Positions 34,811-50,369 are shown, counted from the stretch's first letter. The stretch is DNA of 64,000 bases from Rotaria macrura (GCA_900239685.1 OENT01000681.1:18605-82604), one strand, 5' to 3'. Translations and numbers: made by a program. Notes: generated by a model from the sequence alone, not told the origin.

Positions 34811-36790
34811 TATGAATGGGCCCAATACTATTCACTTTGCTGACACTACTTCGCTCTATATTTAATCACTGAATGCGTTTATATCACAGAATGACGATAC
34901 GATTGACGCAAGATATGCTTGATTGCGTACAATGTGAACTATGTGTATTCTTTTAACTCGTTCGCTTTGCACATGCTCAGGTGACTTCATTTCGCTTGTA
35001 AAAATGTAAAGGAAAACGTCACTATTATTTTTACGTCGCTTATATTTGTGACGTCTACTACATTGTTTTCATTCAACCTCTCACAAAAGAATTAGCTCTT
35101 TCAATGGCCAATTGTCTACATGTAGAACAAGAGTAAATTCCATGTGATGGATCATAATCATTTAGAATAGTACCATGAGAAAACATCTTCGATCTTCACA
35201 TGTCAGTGTTTTATAATATTGATTTTTTATAGAAACGTGAGAGTTCCAAATCAAATTCATTGTGATGGATGAAGAGTGTAGAGCATGACTACTAAAGTAC
35301 TCAGAAAACAGGCAGTTTTCTTCTTCAATTTTGACTCCTTTTTGAATAATGCACGACCTCGAACTAGTTTCAGTCATGGGAGACATCATTTCTGAAAACA
35401 ATTTAGTATTAATGGATAATGGATAAGTCTTAAGGCTGTCTAGCCTAGATGCATCGAGAATCATTTTAGAAAAATGTCTCACTTGCACTTCAAATCAACT
35501 TATTAGCTCCGAAGAAAATTGTTTAAATCACATTTCGAACGAAGACCGTACGTCATAAATACTCGAGTAGCTCTGAATGAGAAAATGATTGATCGATTGA
35601 AAATTTTTTATCTGTTAGAAAATGCTTTTCACTTTAAATTTAATTAAGCCTCCAATTTTCGATAATTGAACTGCTTGGCTAATCGGTCGATCAATGTGAT
35701 TGATATTTGCAGCATGTCGTTATGAACTTTCCACTAGTATGAAAAATCTGTATCGAATAATCTAGTTGACGATGTTCGATAAGTGATATATATTCAGCGT
35801 TGATTCATAGTAATATGAGATTTCTAATTGCACGAACGATAGCATGCATACTAGCAAGAATTGAAATCGAATCAAAGAAAAAAATTAAGGATCCATTCTC
35901 ATTGAGATTTCATTTTTTATGTTGTCGTTGAAAGTTATTGAATACATTTGAAAGAGGCAAATAAGAATCTAGTGTACATTTTAATTTAATACAAATTATA
36001 CGTTGATTAACATGATCATAGTTTGAAATTATAAAACTGCTAGCATTTTGACTAACTCTGTTGTCCAAACCTTTTGCATATAAAAGAATCGTGACATTTT
36101 TCCATTTAAATAATCAACTTTTTTCAAATTCGACATATTCACGCAGAACACGTTCTTCGAATTTCTGATAGTAAATAGAGATGAACTCTGGTCTATACTT
36201 GTTACACGTATGAGAATTTACTTCCCAGGTTTTCAACTCATGAATAAGTAATGGACATATTTTCTACAAAGATATGGATGAATGTCAACTATAGATCTAG
36301 ATTTATTTCGGCTGAATGAATCGAAGGCATTCTTTCGCTATGCTCTTTTTCTGCATTTTACTTGAGTACACATCTGATCACAGTAAATACGTGAATGTGT
36401 CTTATGAAATGTTCAAATGTTGAAAAGAATTTTTTAAGGCTTAGATTATTGATCAAGGTAATAAGATATCTTTGCTGCGAATATGGTTATTAATGGTGCG
36501 ATGAATCACATCATGCTACCATATCAACCTATTATGAACAGAACAAACATGATTTTATTCATCTGTAGTACCATTTGTATTCCTACTCTCAGAAGTAGCT
36601 CAGACTGTGGCCGAATACGTTTGAGTCATGATGATTGCCAATATCGATAAATAACGGGCAATAAAATCTAAAGAATATGTCTTCTCACAAGTATTTAACT
36701 CAGAGACAAACATTTTTTCGTACGTATTTAGCGCCTAACTATAATGAATATGGCCTACACCGGACTGATCCTATAACTCATCCCATGCTA
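34811..36790. other. AT-rich spacer
   Basis: No gene supported. A 108-codon minus-strand frame at 35162-35488 has no motif and no splice context. Confidence 0.4.
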
Positions 36791-37927
36791 ACTGGTCTCA
36801 TATAATTGTGTCCTAATTTGTTCCATATAAAAAAAAAGTCGATTCCGAATTCGTCCCATTCTACCTAAGGCCGTGATTAGTTTATCAATTAAGACATATA
36901 GAATAATATCCATTTATAATGTATTCTATATCAAGTTTTATATACAATAAGAAAAAATTGAGTACATTTGTAGAAAAATAAATGTGAAAACCTCCGACTT
37001 AAGCCCAAGAGTTATGTGTACTTCAAAAAGTGAATGAGACAAATCAGTCATTCTAAAATGTGTGCACGGAAGAAGTATCCTGATAAACCTTTTTGGGAAA
37101 CCCCGAAACTAGTGGTCATCTGAGGCATATCTAGGCATTTGGTTTCTGGATACCGTTGTTGTGCATTTTCAGACCTTTTTCAGGCGATGTTTTTGTTTGA
37201 AAGCTACGATTTGGTTCGAAACTAATATCAGATTCGGAATCAACTTTAAAGACTGAGTTGATTTATGTACTTTGTTGATAATTCTGAGAAAAAAATTTTT
37301 TTGTGAAAAATCCCTGTAACCCACCTCAGGGATTGTTTGGTGAAAACTGACAATTTTTTCGATAACTCAGTCATTTCTCGACGGATCCTTCTCATCTTCG
37401 AACTCAATCGAGATATTCATCAGACAATTCTATGCACAAAATTTCAGCTCAATCAAATGTATTTGTAAAGCGCTATCGTGATAACGGACGACTGGCAGGA
37501 CACACTGACCGATTCTAGAGTATACTCACTTTTTGAGTACACAAAAAGACAATTATGACGAAGAATGTAAGTTTTTTTGGATTAACATTCACTGTTTTGC
37601 CTGATTTAACAGCTAGTTTAGTTGCAGTTATGAGGCCTTTTCCATATTCGTCCACTAGTTCAAGAAGTTTTTCATCTATTTTTTCATCTAATGTTCTTTC
37701 ACGTGTTGCAAATTGAAACATGTTAATGAAAAATAGGTTCTATCAAGATATGAACAAAGGTTAAATTATCTATACTATCTTCCAAATCATATACAGGTTC
37801 AACGAATTCACCAAGTTATTTTAAAAAGTAGTAAGATTTCACCCTCCCTCATGCTACTAATTCTATATGTCTTAATTGATAAACTAATCAAGGCCGTAAG
37901 TAGAATGGGACGAGTTATGAGACCAGT
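36791..37927. mobile_element. 1.1-kb element with long terminal inverted repeats
   Basis: Left arm 36849-36904 and right arm 37860-37913 are inverted copies (TCGTCCCATTCTAC, GGCCGTGATTAGTTTATC, AATTAAGACATATAGAAT against their complements). Outside them both ends have ACTGGTCTCATA or its complement (36791 and 37918-37927), with about 50 extra bases on the left. The interior holds a repeat of about 590 bp (36975-37560) that recurs inverted at 52.3 kb. It also holds a 68-codon minus-strand frame at 37515-37721 (KIDEKLLELVDEYGKGLITA), charged and protein-like but unrecognised. It fits a non-autonomous DNA transposon; no transposase was seen. Confidence 0.65.
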
Positions 37928-40900
37928 CTGGGTGACACCATGAATATATATAATGTCATAGAACAAGTTTGGCTTGAAATAATGAAATTACTTGAAGCAA
38001 ATAGAAAGCATAGAGCTCCTGATAAAATCTTTTTACATCGTTCCTACGATAAAACGCTTCACATAGACAAGGGCTTCTCTTAAGGAGAATGTTTTAGTCA
38101 AAGTTTCAATGCATATCCTCTAGTCAACTATGGGGAAAATCTTGATATTGAAAGAGTCATAAAAAAGAACAGTAGGTATTTACAATCGATGTACAGTTTT
38201 CGAATTTACAAATGAAAATTACATCATTTTTGGGATATGATTTGGGCATTCAAATGAATATGCTTTGTTAACAAGGGAATATGATCTGATTGCCATGATA
38301 GTTCGAATCTTTTATTTAATCGTTGGTTAAGAAGTCGAGAATTGAATGTTATTATTGATTCTTTGAAAACATATCTTGTACTGAACATGGTAAAATATCA
38401 ATCGATAAGAAACTATTTTGTTCCGTGTTGTTTCAACTGAAAATGACTACATCGATGAACAATACCTACACATTTTCATACGAAGAACATTATGACGCAA
38501 AGAATGACCGCCATGAATCTTCCAAAAACGATAACCTATGACTTTTCAATGGTTAAATTGCAGTGCAAAAAGTTCATCTGCAGTTGTGTAAACAAGCGAT
38601 AGAGTAAATCGTATTCTGAAGAAAAAGAAGTTTCTTCGTTCTTCAAACTAATTTGTTTTTCGTCGAGCTACATCCACTTCACAGAATTGCTCAAATAGAA
38701 TTATTTGCTCGCGGTCATCAGGACTGCTCAACTCACCTTCATAAATAAAAATGAGACCGATCTGGGTGTTCATACGATGTCTACGTCACAAACAGCAATA
38801 TGAGTTTCCCAATTTTGTTTCATTAGGGTCAAAATGAGACCCACGAAGCGAGACTGGTCGATCCATACATACGAATGTAAAACACTTTTGCAAATCTACT
38901 TGAATTCTTACGTTTTAAACTAATTATGCGACGAAACATTTATAGTTCACCTATAAGACTTGATTACTGCACAGTCTGTTCATACTTCTATTGATTGACT
39001 TTATATGGTGAGAGTCGAGTCAATTGAAAACTAATATTGTAATAATTCGAACAATGTCCCATTTGATTTTGATCTTTTGAATCAACCTTCGAGATGCTTT
39101 TTAAATCTCTACGATACACCTCTTCGCTATGTGAAGTGCTTTTCTTTTACAAAGTCCGATTGTTAAAGAATTTGGTTTGAATTGAACATGAAGTGTACAA
39201 GTTAAGTAGATCATCCTTGAAAAGTGTTTATGAAAAGGTCGATAATTCTTTTCATAATTTAGTCACATTCTAACATTCACACTCGTTCTTTTTTTTCTGT
39301 AAAATGTAATAACGTTATTTAGCAGCATTCCTCAATGTGTTCATTTCTTATCTTAATAAATAAGTATCAAATTACGCAACAAACTATTATAGTAGAATGG
39401 AACAACTGAAGTGACATGTCAGAAAGAGAAAAGAATGCAAGAAAAGAATATCACTTCCGATATGACTTCTTGAACAAAAGTTCTCGTTTTACTATTTCAT
39501 AAATAGAGCTGTATCGTTTGCGAAATACAACACAAAACGAGTCGGCATGTTTCAATAGATTCAATTCAATGAAGACGACTATTCTGTTATTAAAAGTTCA
39601 TAGAAAGACAAAAAATGCAAAAACACAAGTTGAATGACAAAACGATACATATGAATATATATATATTCTCATTTTCTTTCACTGATCAAAGATCAGAGTT
39701 CTTTTGTTTCTATTAGCAGACACTGTTCGTGATGGGATTCTTGTATGTCTGCTCACGATGTAAGCAGTGAGAGATTCTAAGGAGCTGTTGCCTCCAGAGA
39801 TTGACCTGTCCGTATTGATGACATAGCTTGTTTTATCCTGTGAGGATCATTGACACATAAGCAATTTCTTTTTCTTTTTTTCGAGCTGCTATGGCCTCAA
39901 GCTCATCGTTATTCCCCACTTGACATCATCCAGCTGTTTTGCCAGTAATTTAATATAAATATAATTTTCATTAACTCATGATCACCTAGTTTTCTATTTT
40001 TTTCCGTAACTTAGCTAATAGAAAATAGAATGTCATGCAATTTGTCCGATAACTAGAAATGAATTAAATACTCTAGAGTTTTGGATGTCACAGTATGAGC
40101 ACAAATAATCTTTCATTGTTTACACACTATTGAACAAAGTAATTCTTTCTTCTTTGAAGAAAAATCAAATTAAAAATACCGTAGAACCCATATTCAATAT
40201 TTGTCAAATATCTGACATGTTCAACAAACATGTTCATTTCATTATAAATATAATACGAAACAAAAACAAAACGAAAATTCGTCGCAGACAATTTTTTTTC
40301 TTGAACAATAAAAAGCAAAATACAATGACGCTTGTGAAGCTATATTCGTTGCTATGTGCTATTCCCTGCTGTGTTCAATCTCCACCCAATGAGATACACA
40401 AACATAAGCATATGTTCACATTGTTGAACACATGTATAACAAAAAAACAAGGAGAAAGAAAGATTAGATGGTATGTTCGAGACTGATCTACACTTCACGA
40501 CGTGTATAATAAGGTGTGTGTGTTATGAATGTAAAAGAATAGATCGTCTTACATGACACTGCAGGTGTCCATATTTTTTCAACTTTGTATGAAACGACAC
40601 TTTTTTTCAAAGCGATGACCTATTTTATTTGTTGGTATATGTCCGAGTTGACCTTCTCGTCGACGAGAACGAGACTAATTCCATATAATAAAGTTGAACG
40701 AGAGTAAGATGATAGAAAATGTGTTCTGTTTCTTTTTTTTACTACTCGACAAATATTGAATCAGAGAAATAGATGATACATTGAACAAAGTACGAGAAAG
40801 GACAACGCATCTTCTTCGTTTTTTTTCTGTCTATCTATTAAGCTTTTCAATTTTAATTATCATTGGATACTTTCGTATCGTTTTCTTCCCTTTTCTTCTC

Positions 40901-42527
40901 TCATTTCTATACAAAAGGAAATAGATGATGATCTGAGCAAGGCTATGTGCAGAGCTCTTTCATCCTCATCTCTATGACACATCAACTTTGTGCACACGCG
41001 TACAAGATTATTCCTCTCCTTTATTTGCATAATCATGTGTTAAAGTGAAACAAATTCAATGAACCGAATATGATGTAAAGATAATGAGTAGTTTCGATGG
41101 AATCGTTTCATGCTAGATTCAAGATTCGAGTAAGTGTTATTATTCAATATAGATTTATTTTGTCTATTTGTCATTAACTATGTTGCTAGTTTAAAGTTAA
41201 AGAATGTATCAATCAAATATTTGTTTTTTATTTATTTATACATCTGATGCATAATTGACTTCTTCATCGTTTATTTCACTTTATATCGATTACATCATTC
41301 GAAAAGTCTTTGAATGAAAAAGAAAAGAAACATTTTAGTCTAAAAGGATATTGAATAACTTTTATGTAAATTTTATTCTTAAGATACGGCCAATCGATTG
41401 ACTGTATAGTAGAGATTAAGATCTTTACACATTTATGTTTGCATGTATATTCATCTTTAGCGGAAAAAATAACGAAGAGTAAGAGATTTTTTTTGTCAAA
41501 ATAATGACCAAAGGTGTGATGAAGAGTTCATTGTGTCTAATTACATGATTACATAATTATGACGAGTTCACTCTTCGCACTTTTTTTCGACGTTTGTCCA
41601 GACAAAAGTTTATAGTATGCGGATCGGATAACAAACAGGATTATATCGATGTGTATGAAATCAGAAAATAGATGTGCCTTTGAGCATCGACCATCGGCTT
41701 AGCATAGACGAGAAAGATTATGTATCACGTTGTTTATTCGGAATAGGGTTTTTTCCGCTTGATTTGCCCTTGGCTTATTTTGATCTTGTGCTAATGAAAG
41801 GGTTGTCACATGTCATTAGTTGTTAATTGAAGGATGCACATTAATACTCATATGATGATAAACGATTGTTCAATTGTATAAGTGAATGTTAAAGAAAATG
41901 ACCTTGAGGCCAAACATTTGTGCATTTTTAAATGACAAGTCTCTCCTTTTTCTTTCTTCCTTTTTTCCCTTCTTGCAATTCAATAGAAGTAAATCAATGA
42001 TTGATGTTCGTTTTTCATATTTTTACATAATAATCATCGAACTCAAGTTTATTATCTTGTACATGTGATGACAAGAAGTTTTCATCAACATCAAATTGCG
42101 CAGTGATAACGACTAGTATACTGATCATTCAATCGGTCTTTTTTTCTCTCTCTTATACGTAATAATGATGGCAAAGAAGAAAGTTGTATTCTTATAACTG
42201 AGTGTCAATGATAGAAAAACTTGTACTTATCCACACTCGATCATAATCGAGAATAGAAACGGGGACGATATCAGGTTTTTCTCTGCTTCTTCTTCCTTCG
42301 TCCTCGTCATTCGTTGAAATTACTAGGCAAAACTAGTTTGAATGACACCATAGGAGAAATTGTCTTCTAGCATGAAACATATTCAGGAAGACAAGAATCT
42401 CAAGTGTAGCATAATAACTATGCACAGTTCATAGCAGATTTGTCCTACGTGAGAAATCGTTAATGATAGAGAAAGTTAACATGTTCTTTTTTTTGGGATT
42501 ACATTCACACAAGCTTGACTTTTCTAG
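37928..42527. other. AT-rich spacer
   Basis: About 4.6 kb. No gene recognised. A less AT-rich stretch at 39715-39945 stands out but no RNA family could be named. Open frames at 40127-40486 on both strands overlap and look accidental. Confidence 0.4.
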
Positions 42528-44919
42528 ATGAAGAATGATGCTTTACGTCGTCTTCCTCCACCGCCTCTATTTACCATTCGTCCGCCACCGACACCATCGG
42601 GATCTTTATTTGAAAGTTTTCAAACGATCGAAATTTTGAATGGTCGATGTGTACGGCCGTCATTGAACTTTTTCAATAGTTCATCATCGTCTCCGATTAT
42701 TCTTCACAAACATGAAGAAACGATCAATTGGTTAAATATTTTTCTTCTTATTTTGGCTGTAATTAGTGTTATTTTTTGTATTATCATTGCTATATTTATT
42801 TTTATCTGTCTTAAGTATGAAGATTTCTTTAATGCGCATGTCAACGACAAACGACAGGAACATATACTATTTTGCTTTTGTTTAATTTAGAAAATTAAGA
42901 AAAGAAGAAAAGCAATACAAAGATTGTCTCATGTCTGGCTCATTAGCATCAAGAAATCATCTGCAATATCATCATGCTGATAAATGCACTAGAATGAATG
43001 AACATTACAAGGTAATAAAATGCTTTCTAATTGATCAAATATTCAAGGTCAAACATGGAGCATATTAATTGAAGAAGAAAAACACTTTAGAAAATTAAGG
43101 GTGTGTGTTAGAGATTTCAGACAAGTGTGAAACATTTTACACAGTTCTTTTGTTTTCTTTATCAATCAATCTCATATGAACAGTGTAAAAGACATTTGTG
43201 AACGAGAAAAATCAATAACATCTGGACTATTTCTCTATTTAAAAAAGTGTGTCACTTTTTGCACGACTGAATAAAATAAAAATGATAAAACTTTCAAACA
43301 TCTCAATTAGATTATCTCTGTACAGTAAAGAAAGCATAATCTGAGATTTTATTTGCTGTTTGAGATTAATTTAAATTTACAAGAAAGTCTCGAACAGATT
43401 AGAAAAGGCTTTAATATGTTCGTGCACATTATAGGGATCTGCAAGATATATTTTTTTCTCGACTTTAATCCTCGTTTCTTCTTTAGCAAACAAGAAGTTT
43501 CTTTTTACTATAATGAAGTATTAACTTTTAGATTTATGATCTTATTTCAATATGTCTATTAAGTTATTTTGTTAAAGTGTTGAGAAGCACAAGAAAAAAA
43601 GACGAAAATTCTAAGATTAGAAATAGAAAAACTACAAGAACGACCAATACAATCATTACACCAGGTGTAATACACCTGATGTACATGTTCAAAATTGAAG
43701 ATCCTTGCTTTGAAGAATATTATTCACAACTAAATAAGAAGGACGAAAGTTTATCATCCAGTCTTTGACTTGAAAACTATGAGTTGGGATTTTTAAGTCC
43801 CGGTCAAGATGAAATCGCGATTACTTTTATGAGCCATATCTATGAATCTTTGAAACTGTATTTCGACCGTACTACTCAATTTTCGATGTATACTACGTGC
43901 TTTCATTGGAAAAGTGATTAGAGAAAGTTAGACTTGTAAATTTTACCAGACTCTCCCGAAAATTGAAGCCACAAGGAATTCTCCTTAGTCGAAACATGCA
44001 GTTTTCCGCAAACAATTATGTTTAGAAATTTGACATCTGAATAAGAAAACATCCTTTTATGTGTCAAACTGACCGAGTACTTCAAAGATCACACGACTTG
44101 CCTAGAGATTGAAAATATCTTTGCAGTTCAGTATTTTTCTTATCTAATAGACACTGAAAGATGTCTTGAAGCCTCTATCATGCCGTATAATAAATTACTA
44201 GTAATATTAATTAACACATATTAAACTGCTAATCCAAATCTAATGTCAGTAACAATAGAACAATATCTGAACTATTAACAGCAATTCTTATTCATATGAA
44301 AGATATTTCAGGTAGTTTACTTTCTTTTTTTTTCTAGTGTAAATCTAGCCCGCTCAATTGTTGTGATGATTATTATTCTCATCAATTAATGGCAATGAAA
44401 GATACATCTTCTCGTTGCATGTTAAAATCAAATGATGTTCTTCGTTGTTCAACAATAGGAAAGGTTACCGATGATCAAGATACTTCACAAACTCATCAAT
44501 ATGAATGTATACCTGAATACATATTGACAATGTCTCGTCATCGTCATCCTTCATTAGTTTGTCACCATTCACATCCATTATATCATCAAACAAGCAATCA
44601 CTGTAGTGTACCCTATGCTAGTTTTTCAAGATCATATCTTGTACCTCAAGAAATAACAACAACAGCGACAAATACAAGTGATAGTAGCCAATGTACATGC
44701 TCGCCTATACCTTTGAAAACACTCACACATGAAGAGTCATCGAAGCCTTTGCTTGCTTCAACACTATTCAAAGACTCTCATAAGAGAGGAGAAAATTCCT
44801 CGAACAGTTCAATCATAATTGGATGGTCGAAAAGAAATTCATCGTTGACAACAAAACGAAAATCAACGGACAAACGTTACAGTTTTCTATCTCAACTACG
44901 TAAATCGTCGATATTATAA
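42528..44919 (+). CDS. single-pass membrane protein with Cys/His/Ser-rich tail
   Basis: Three exons in consistent phase: 42528-42814, 42891-43011 and 44338-44919, giving about 329 residues. The N-terminus is Pro-rich (RRLPPPPLFTIRPPPTPSG). One transmembrane helix lies near residues 68-92 (FLLILAVISVIFCIIIAIFI), followed directly by basic residues, which predicts a cytoplasmic C-terminus. The tail holds scattered Cys and many His and Ser (NCCDDYYSHQ, RHRHPSLVCHHSHPLYHQ) and ends basic (KRKSTDKRYSFLSQLRK). No known domain. The ATG directly follows TTTCTAG, so a 5' non-coding or short coding exon may lie upstream. The second intron is long (1.3 kb). The frame, phases and stop are solid; function is unknown. 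Confidence 0.75.
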
Positions 44920-46340
44920 TGTTTTTGTTGAGATTATACGCAGTGATCTATTTATTTTTTTCTCTTTCTTGCTTTTATTAAAATCAAAGATTCACTTGGA
45001 ATCTTGTTAATCTGAATTGTTAACTTTTCAATGATGAATGGCACCAAGTGAATGTCTTTAGGTTTTCACAGAAAATATTTTTCTCATTGTTCAATTTACA
45101 TGTGTCTTCTAATGCTACTGACACCATTAAATTACTTTATTCGTACAATCAAGAACCTTCATTGAAACCGATGTTGCTTGGTTTACTGCTATAATACATT
45201 TTTTACTAAAGTTTCTACCCATGATTGTTGACCATCTTAAGCTACATATGAAATCACAGACTGATTTGTTTCAGAATTATATACTGTCATATGTACAAGG
45301 AAAGAAAGCGCTATATCATGGAAGTTCTTGAGATTTCATGAAAAAAGACAGCATGCATGAAATAATCAGACTGAAATGTGTTATCAAATGCACCTCGATT
45401 TGATGAGATAAGAGGATACATCGTTCTATCAGCAAAAGAAAGTTATTTTTCTTTGCATCTCTAATGTAGAAACTACAAGATAAGAAGATAGGTACCGTAG
45501 TTCAGCGGTAAGTACTCCGGTCAGCTATAGACAACTAAGAGTTGAAGAACAAGAAAAACAATATATATATGTATACATGTGTGAAACAGTCAATGACACA
45601 AAAACAAAGTGCACCGAGTACATATTGTTTTCAATATCTAATCATGAAATCTTTTTTTAGATTCATTTTTTCTATTTAGGTTTTCAAATTTAAAATAATT
45701 TTACGTAAATACTTTTAAATCAATTTTGTTTGATTTTATTTCGTATTTCGCTTTTAACGTAATTCTTTTGTGTGTTTATTTTTTGTTTTTTCCCGTTGGC
45801 TTATGTTTTGTTTATTTTAAGATCAAAATTAGGATATGAGAAAAAACTTGTTAAATTTTGAGTGCATATATTAAACAAACAGAAGATTAAACGGTATCGA
45901 TCAAAATCACAGAAGGATCGATTTACCGAAAACACTCACCGGTTTACCACTTCAATGAGAGCCAGTAGCCGGACCGGTGTAACCATCGATTTTTCTACGG
46001 TTTTCATTACATGAAAAACTAACACACAACTGATTCATGCTTCAGATCTGAGCTTGATGCGAATTTGATTAAAACGATCTCATTTCATTTTTTTTGTCTT
46101 TTTTAATGTTATCAGTACTTAATTAGTTGCACAAAAATATTTTGGACCGATCAATGAAAGCCTACTTCAATTTACCCATGTTTTTTCGATACAAGAGAAA
46201 TTTGCCCGTCGTTCTAAAACATTTGGTTACACGCCGTTGTGCATAGATAATAGCTCGAACAGAAAACATCATGCTCTATCCGACGCACTAGAAATAAAAA
46301 ATTGACCGAAATTGATATTTTAGGGTGGGGAGGGGGGGGG
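44920..46340. other. spacer with tRNA-like and inverted motifs
   Basis: Includes the 3' end of the preceding gene, a tRNA-like fragment at 45491, and at 45890-46010 a cluster of inverted ACCGG/CGATTT motifs next to the dead hAT copy that may be its 5' terminal region. No gene. Confidence 0.4.
45491..45560 (+). other. tRNA-like fragment (A-box like)
   Basis: CGTAGTTCAGCGGTAAGTAC closely resembles the 5' half of a eukaryotic tRNA, including the D-arm and internal promoter A box. About 40 bases on, GAGTTGAAGAAC is at most a poor B-box match, and no cloverleaf closes. Likely a degraded tRNA or tRNA-derived short interspersed element rather than a working tRNA. Confidence 0.25.
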
Positions 46341-48013
46341 GCTAAAAAAATCAAATCTTCCGATTGATAACTGATAATGCAAGCAACAATCTTGCTGCTT
46401 TTGATAACACTATTTTACCTGGGTTCGATGATTATTTTGATGGAATAATACATGATTCATCTGAATCTGAGTCTAATAATAAAGAAACTGATGATTATAC
46501 ACCCGCCGTTGGTGAAGAAAAACAAATACAAACACATGAAGCAGATGATTCAATGTATTAAACCACATTAGATTCAGCAACTGAAGAAGAATCTAAACGT
46601 TTGCCACGTTTTGTCATTGTCTTCAGTTAATGGTCAATGATGGAATAAAAGTTAGCACTGCTGCAGTATCTTCTCTGCAAAAAGCAGCGAGTTTAGCTAA
46701 ACTTGCTCATTCTAGTACAGTATTTTCTGAACGATTACAAAAATTTAATTATACTATTCCAAAAGCAAATCGTACAAGATGAAATAGTCAATTTCAAACA
46801 GTAAAAATGTGATTGATATTACATCGTCAATACTTAATTCAATTTTAAGTGATTTAAAGAGGAAGGATCTTATTCGTAACAGTAAAGACAGAAAAGTTTG
46901 AGAAGAATTTGTATCTTTGTTTGAATTATTTAATGAAGCTACGCTCAGGTGAATGAATCCTATACCGAATCCGATCGGATCCTACGATCCGATGAAATCT
47001 TATGGGAATCCGGGTTGTGGAAACAGTAACGGATCCGATGGAAGAAACCTATTTTTTTATTTGAGTACGAATTAGCATTTAAACCCAACAGTAGAGGCCT
47101 GTCTGATCACACGATGAAATCCAATCGGATTCCGATAGTAGGATTCGATAAAATCCAACACTAGGGATCCGAATCAGGAATCCGATGGGATTTCGTCGGA
47201 GAAGAGAAACTCCGATAGAAATGTGATCGGATGTCTATCGGATCCAATGGTCGGAATGATTCTCCTGGGACTGTGTTAACTCAAAGTGAATCTTATGCAA
47301 CTATTTGTCTCGTTGGACCTACTGTTCTTGATTAAGTTTTGATCTTGATCTTGAACTTTTTTCTTCCACTTTAACTCTTGTTTCTTTATGTGAAGCCTTA
47401 TTTTCATCAATTAAAGCTCGATTTAGTGGATTTTTCCGTCATTTCGAAATCGATGTACTTTTCAATGCACATTGTATGTCAGAACGTTATTCTGATATGT
47501 TTTTTCTTATTTCTCCACTTCTTGATGCGCGTTTCTAATTGTTGTGGCTCGATAGTCTTCATACTCTTGTAAAACTGCGCGTTGTTGAAAAGATTCGCGA
47601 TACTTATGTTCGTTATTATTCTAAACTAAATTTTTCTGTATTGCAGAAAACAAGAGCCGATGTGTTGAACCCAATTGAACATAATATTGATGTTTTAAAA
47701 AAAGCACGGATTCACTGACTAAACGAAAATGTATTTTTCCATATCTGAAGGAAAATAAAAAAGTTTCGAATGAAGATAAATCAAGAATTTTGATTGAACT
47801 TGATGCCTATTTATGTGAAGAAAGTCGTGAACAAAATTTACGTTTTATCAAAAAACATTTGTATCCTTGTTTATATCAACTTAGTTTAAAATACTTGTCA
47901 GTGCCAGCGACATCGGCTCCCATTGAACGAGTATTTTCTCATAGCGGTTTTTTTTATGCATCAAAATCGAGCATCATTAACTGCAAAAAGTGTTTGTTTA
48001 TTCACTTTTCTTA
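46330..48013 (+). pseudogene. hAT transposase remnant, longer copy
   Basis: Begins after a G-tract near 46335 with a frame reading ITDNASNNLAAF, the start of the hAT catalytic region (T-D-N-A-x-N). It continues through LQKAASLAKLAHSSTVFSE, FNEAT, a SLCEAL segment, the LLDARF region (compare family LLDPRFK) and the C-terminal dimerisation block SVPATSAPIERVFSHSGFFY. Stops and frameshifts break it at about 46559, 46627, 46780, 47538 and 47719, and a 326-bp element is inserted at 46944. It belongs to the zinc-finger BED-type hAT group, different in sequence from the copy at 4.6-5.5 kb. Not functional. Confidence 0.8.
46944..47269. mobile_element. CTCAGG/CCTGGG-bounded element, copy C
   Basis: Left end CTCAGGTGAATGAATCC and right end (complement) CCCAGGAGAATCATTCC match at 13 of 17 positions. 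The interior repeats ATCCGATCGGAT-type motifs in both orientations. No coding capacity. It interrupts the hAT transposase frame between FNEAT and VLTQSESYATICLV, which read on in register across it within a codon, supporting a clean insertion. Confidence 0.65.
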
Positions 48014-48501
48014 AATGTAATAAATTTTTGTTATGATTTAATTGCTTTGAACACGATAATAAAATATAATACTAGCAATGTTTAGATATTACGGTCTTAT
48101 AATATTTTATTTTGACATGTATATATAGTTCGTTGTAAAACATTCAGTATATTTTTCGTCGAAACTAATTTGAAAAATTCTAGTCTTACCGCTACCATGA
48201 TATGGATACTCGTACTCAAAGTACTCGTACTCAAGAAAGTCTGTACTTGACCAGCTCTGCGTGTGAGACGCTCTTGTCGGTGATTTGTTATGAGTTCACA
48301 TATTTGTAAATAATTCTATTTCGTTAATCGTCGACATATATCTATAGATTTGAAATATTCTAATAAGAACTGAAGCATAACGTGGTTTGATGTTTCTTTT
48401 TTTTCTTGCGTCAACTTTGTTATCTTTGCTCTTTCTTCACAATAGTATAAAACGTTTTTGTTTACACTCTAAACACAATTAAAAACATACATCAAGAAAA
48501 A
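48014..48501. promoter_or_regulatory. upstream region of AGXT2-like gene
   Basis: AT-rich sequence between the hAT remnant and the aminotransferase ATG; it should include the promoter. An imperfect direct repeat ACTCGTACTCAAAGTACTCG lies near 48210. No defined element. Confidence 0.4.

Positions 48502-50369
<1,868 letters not shown>

Noticed and set aside
35162..35488. 108-codon minus-strand frame
   Set aside because: No motif, no splice signals in register and no neighbouring exons; length alone is not convincing in AT-rich DNA.
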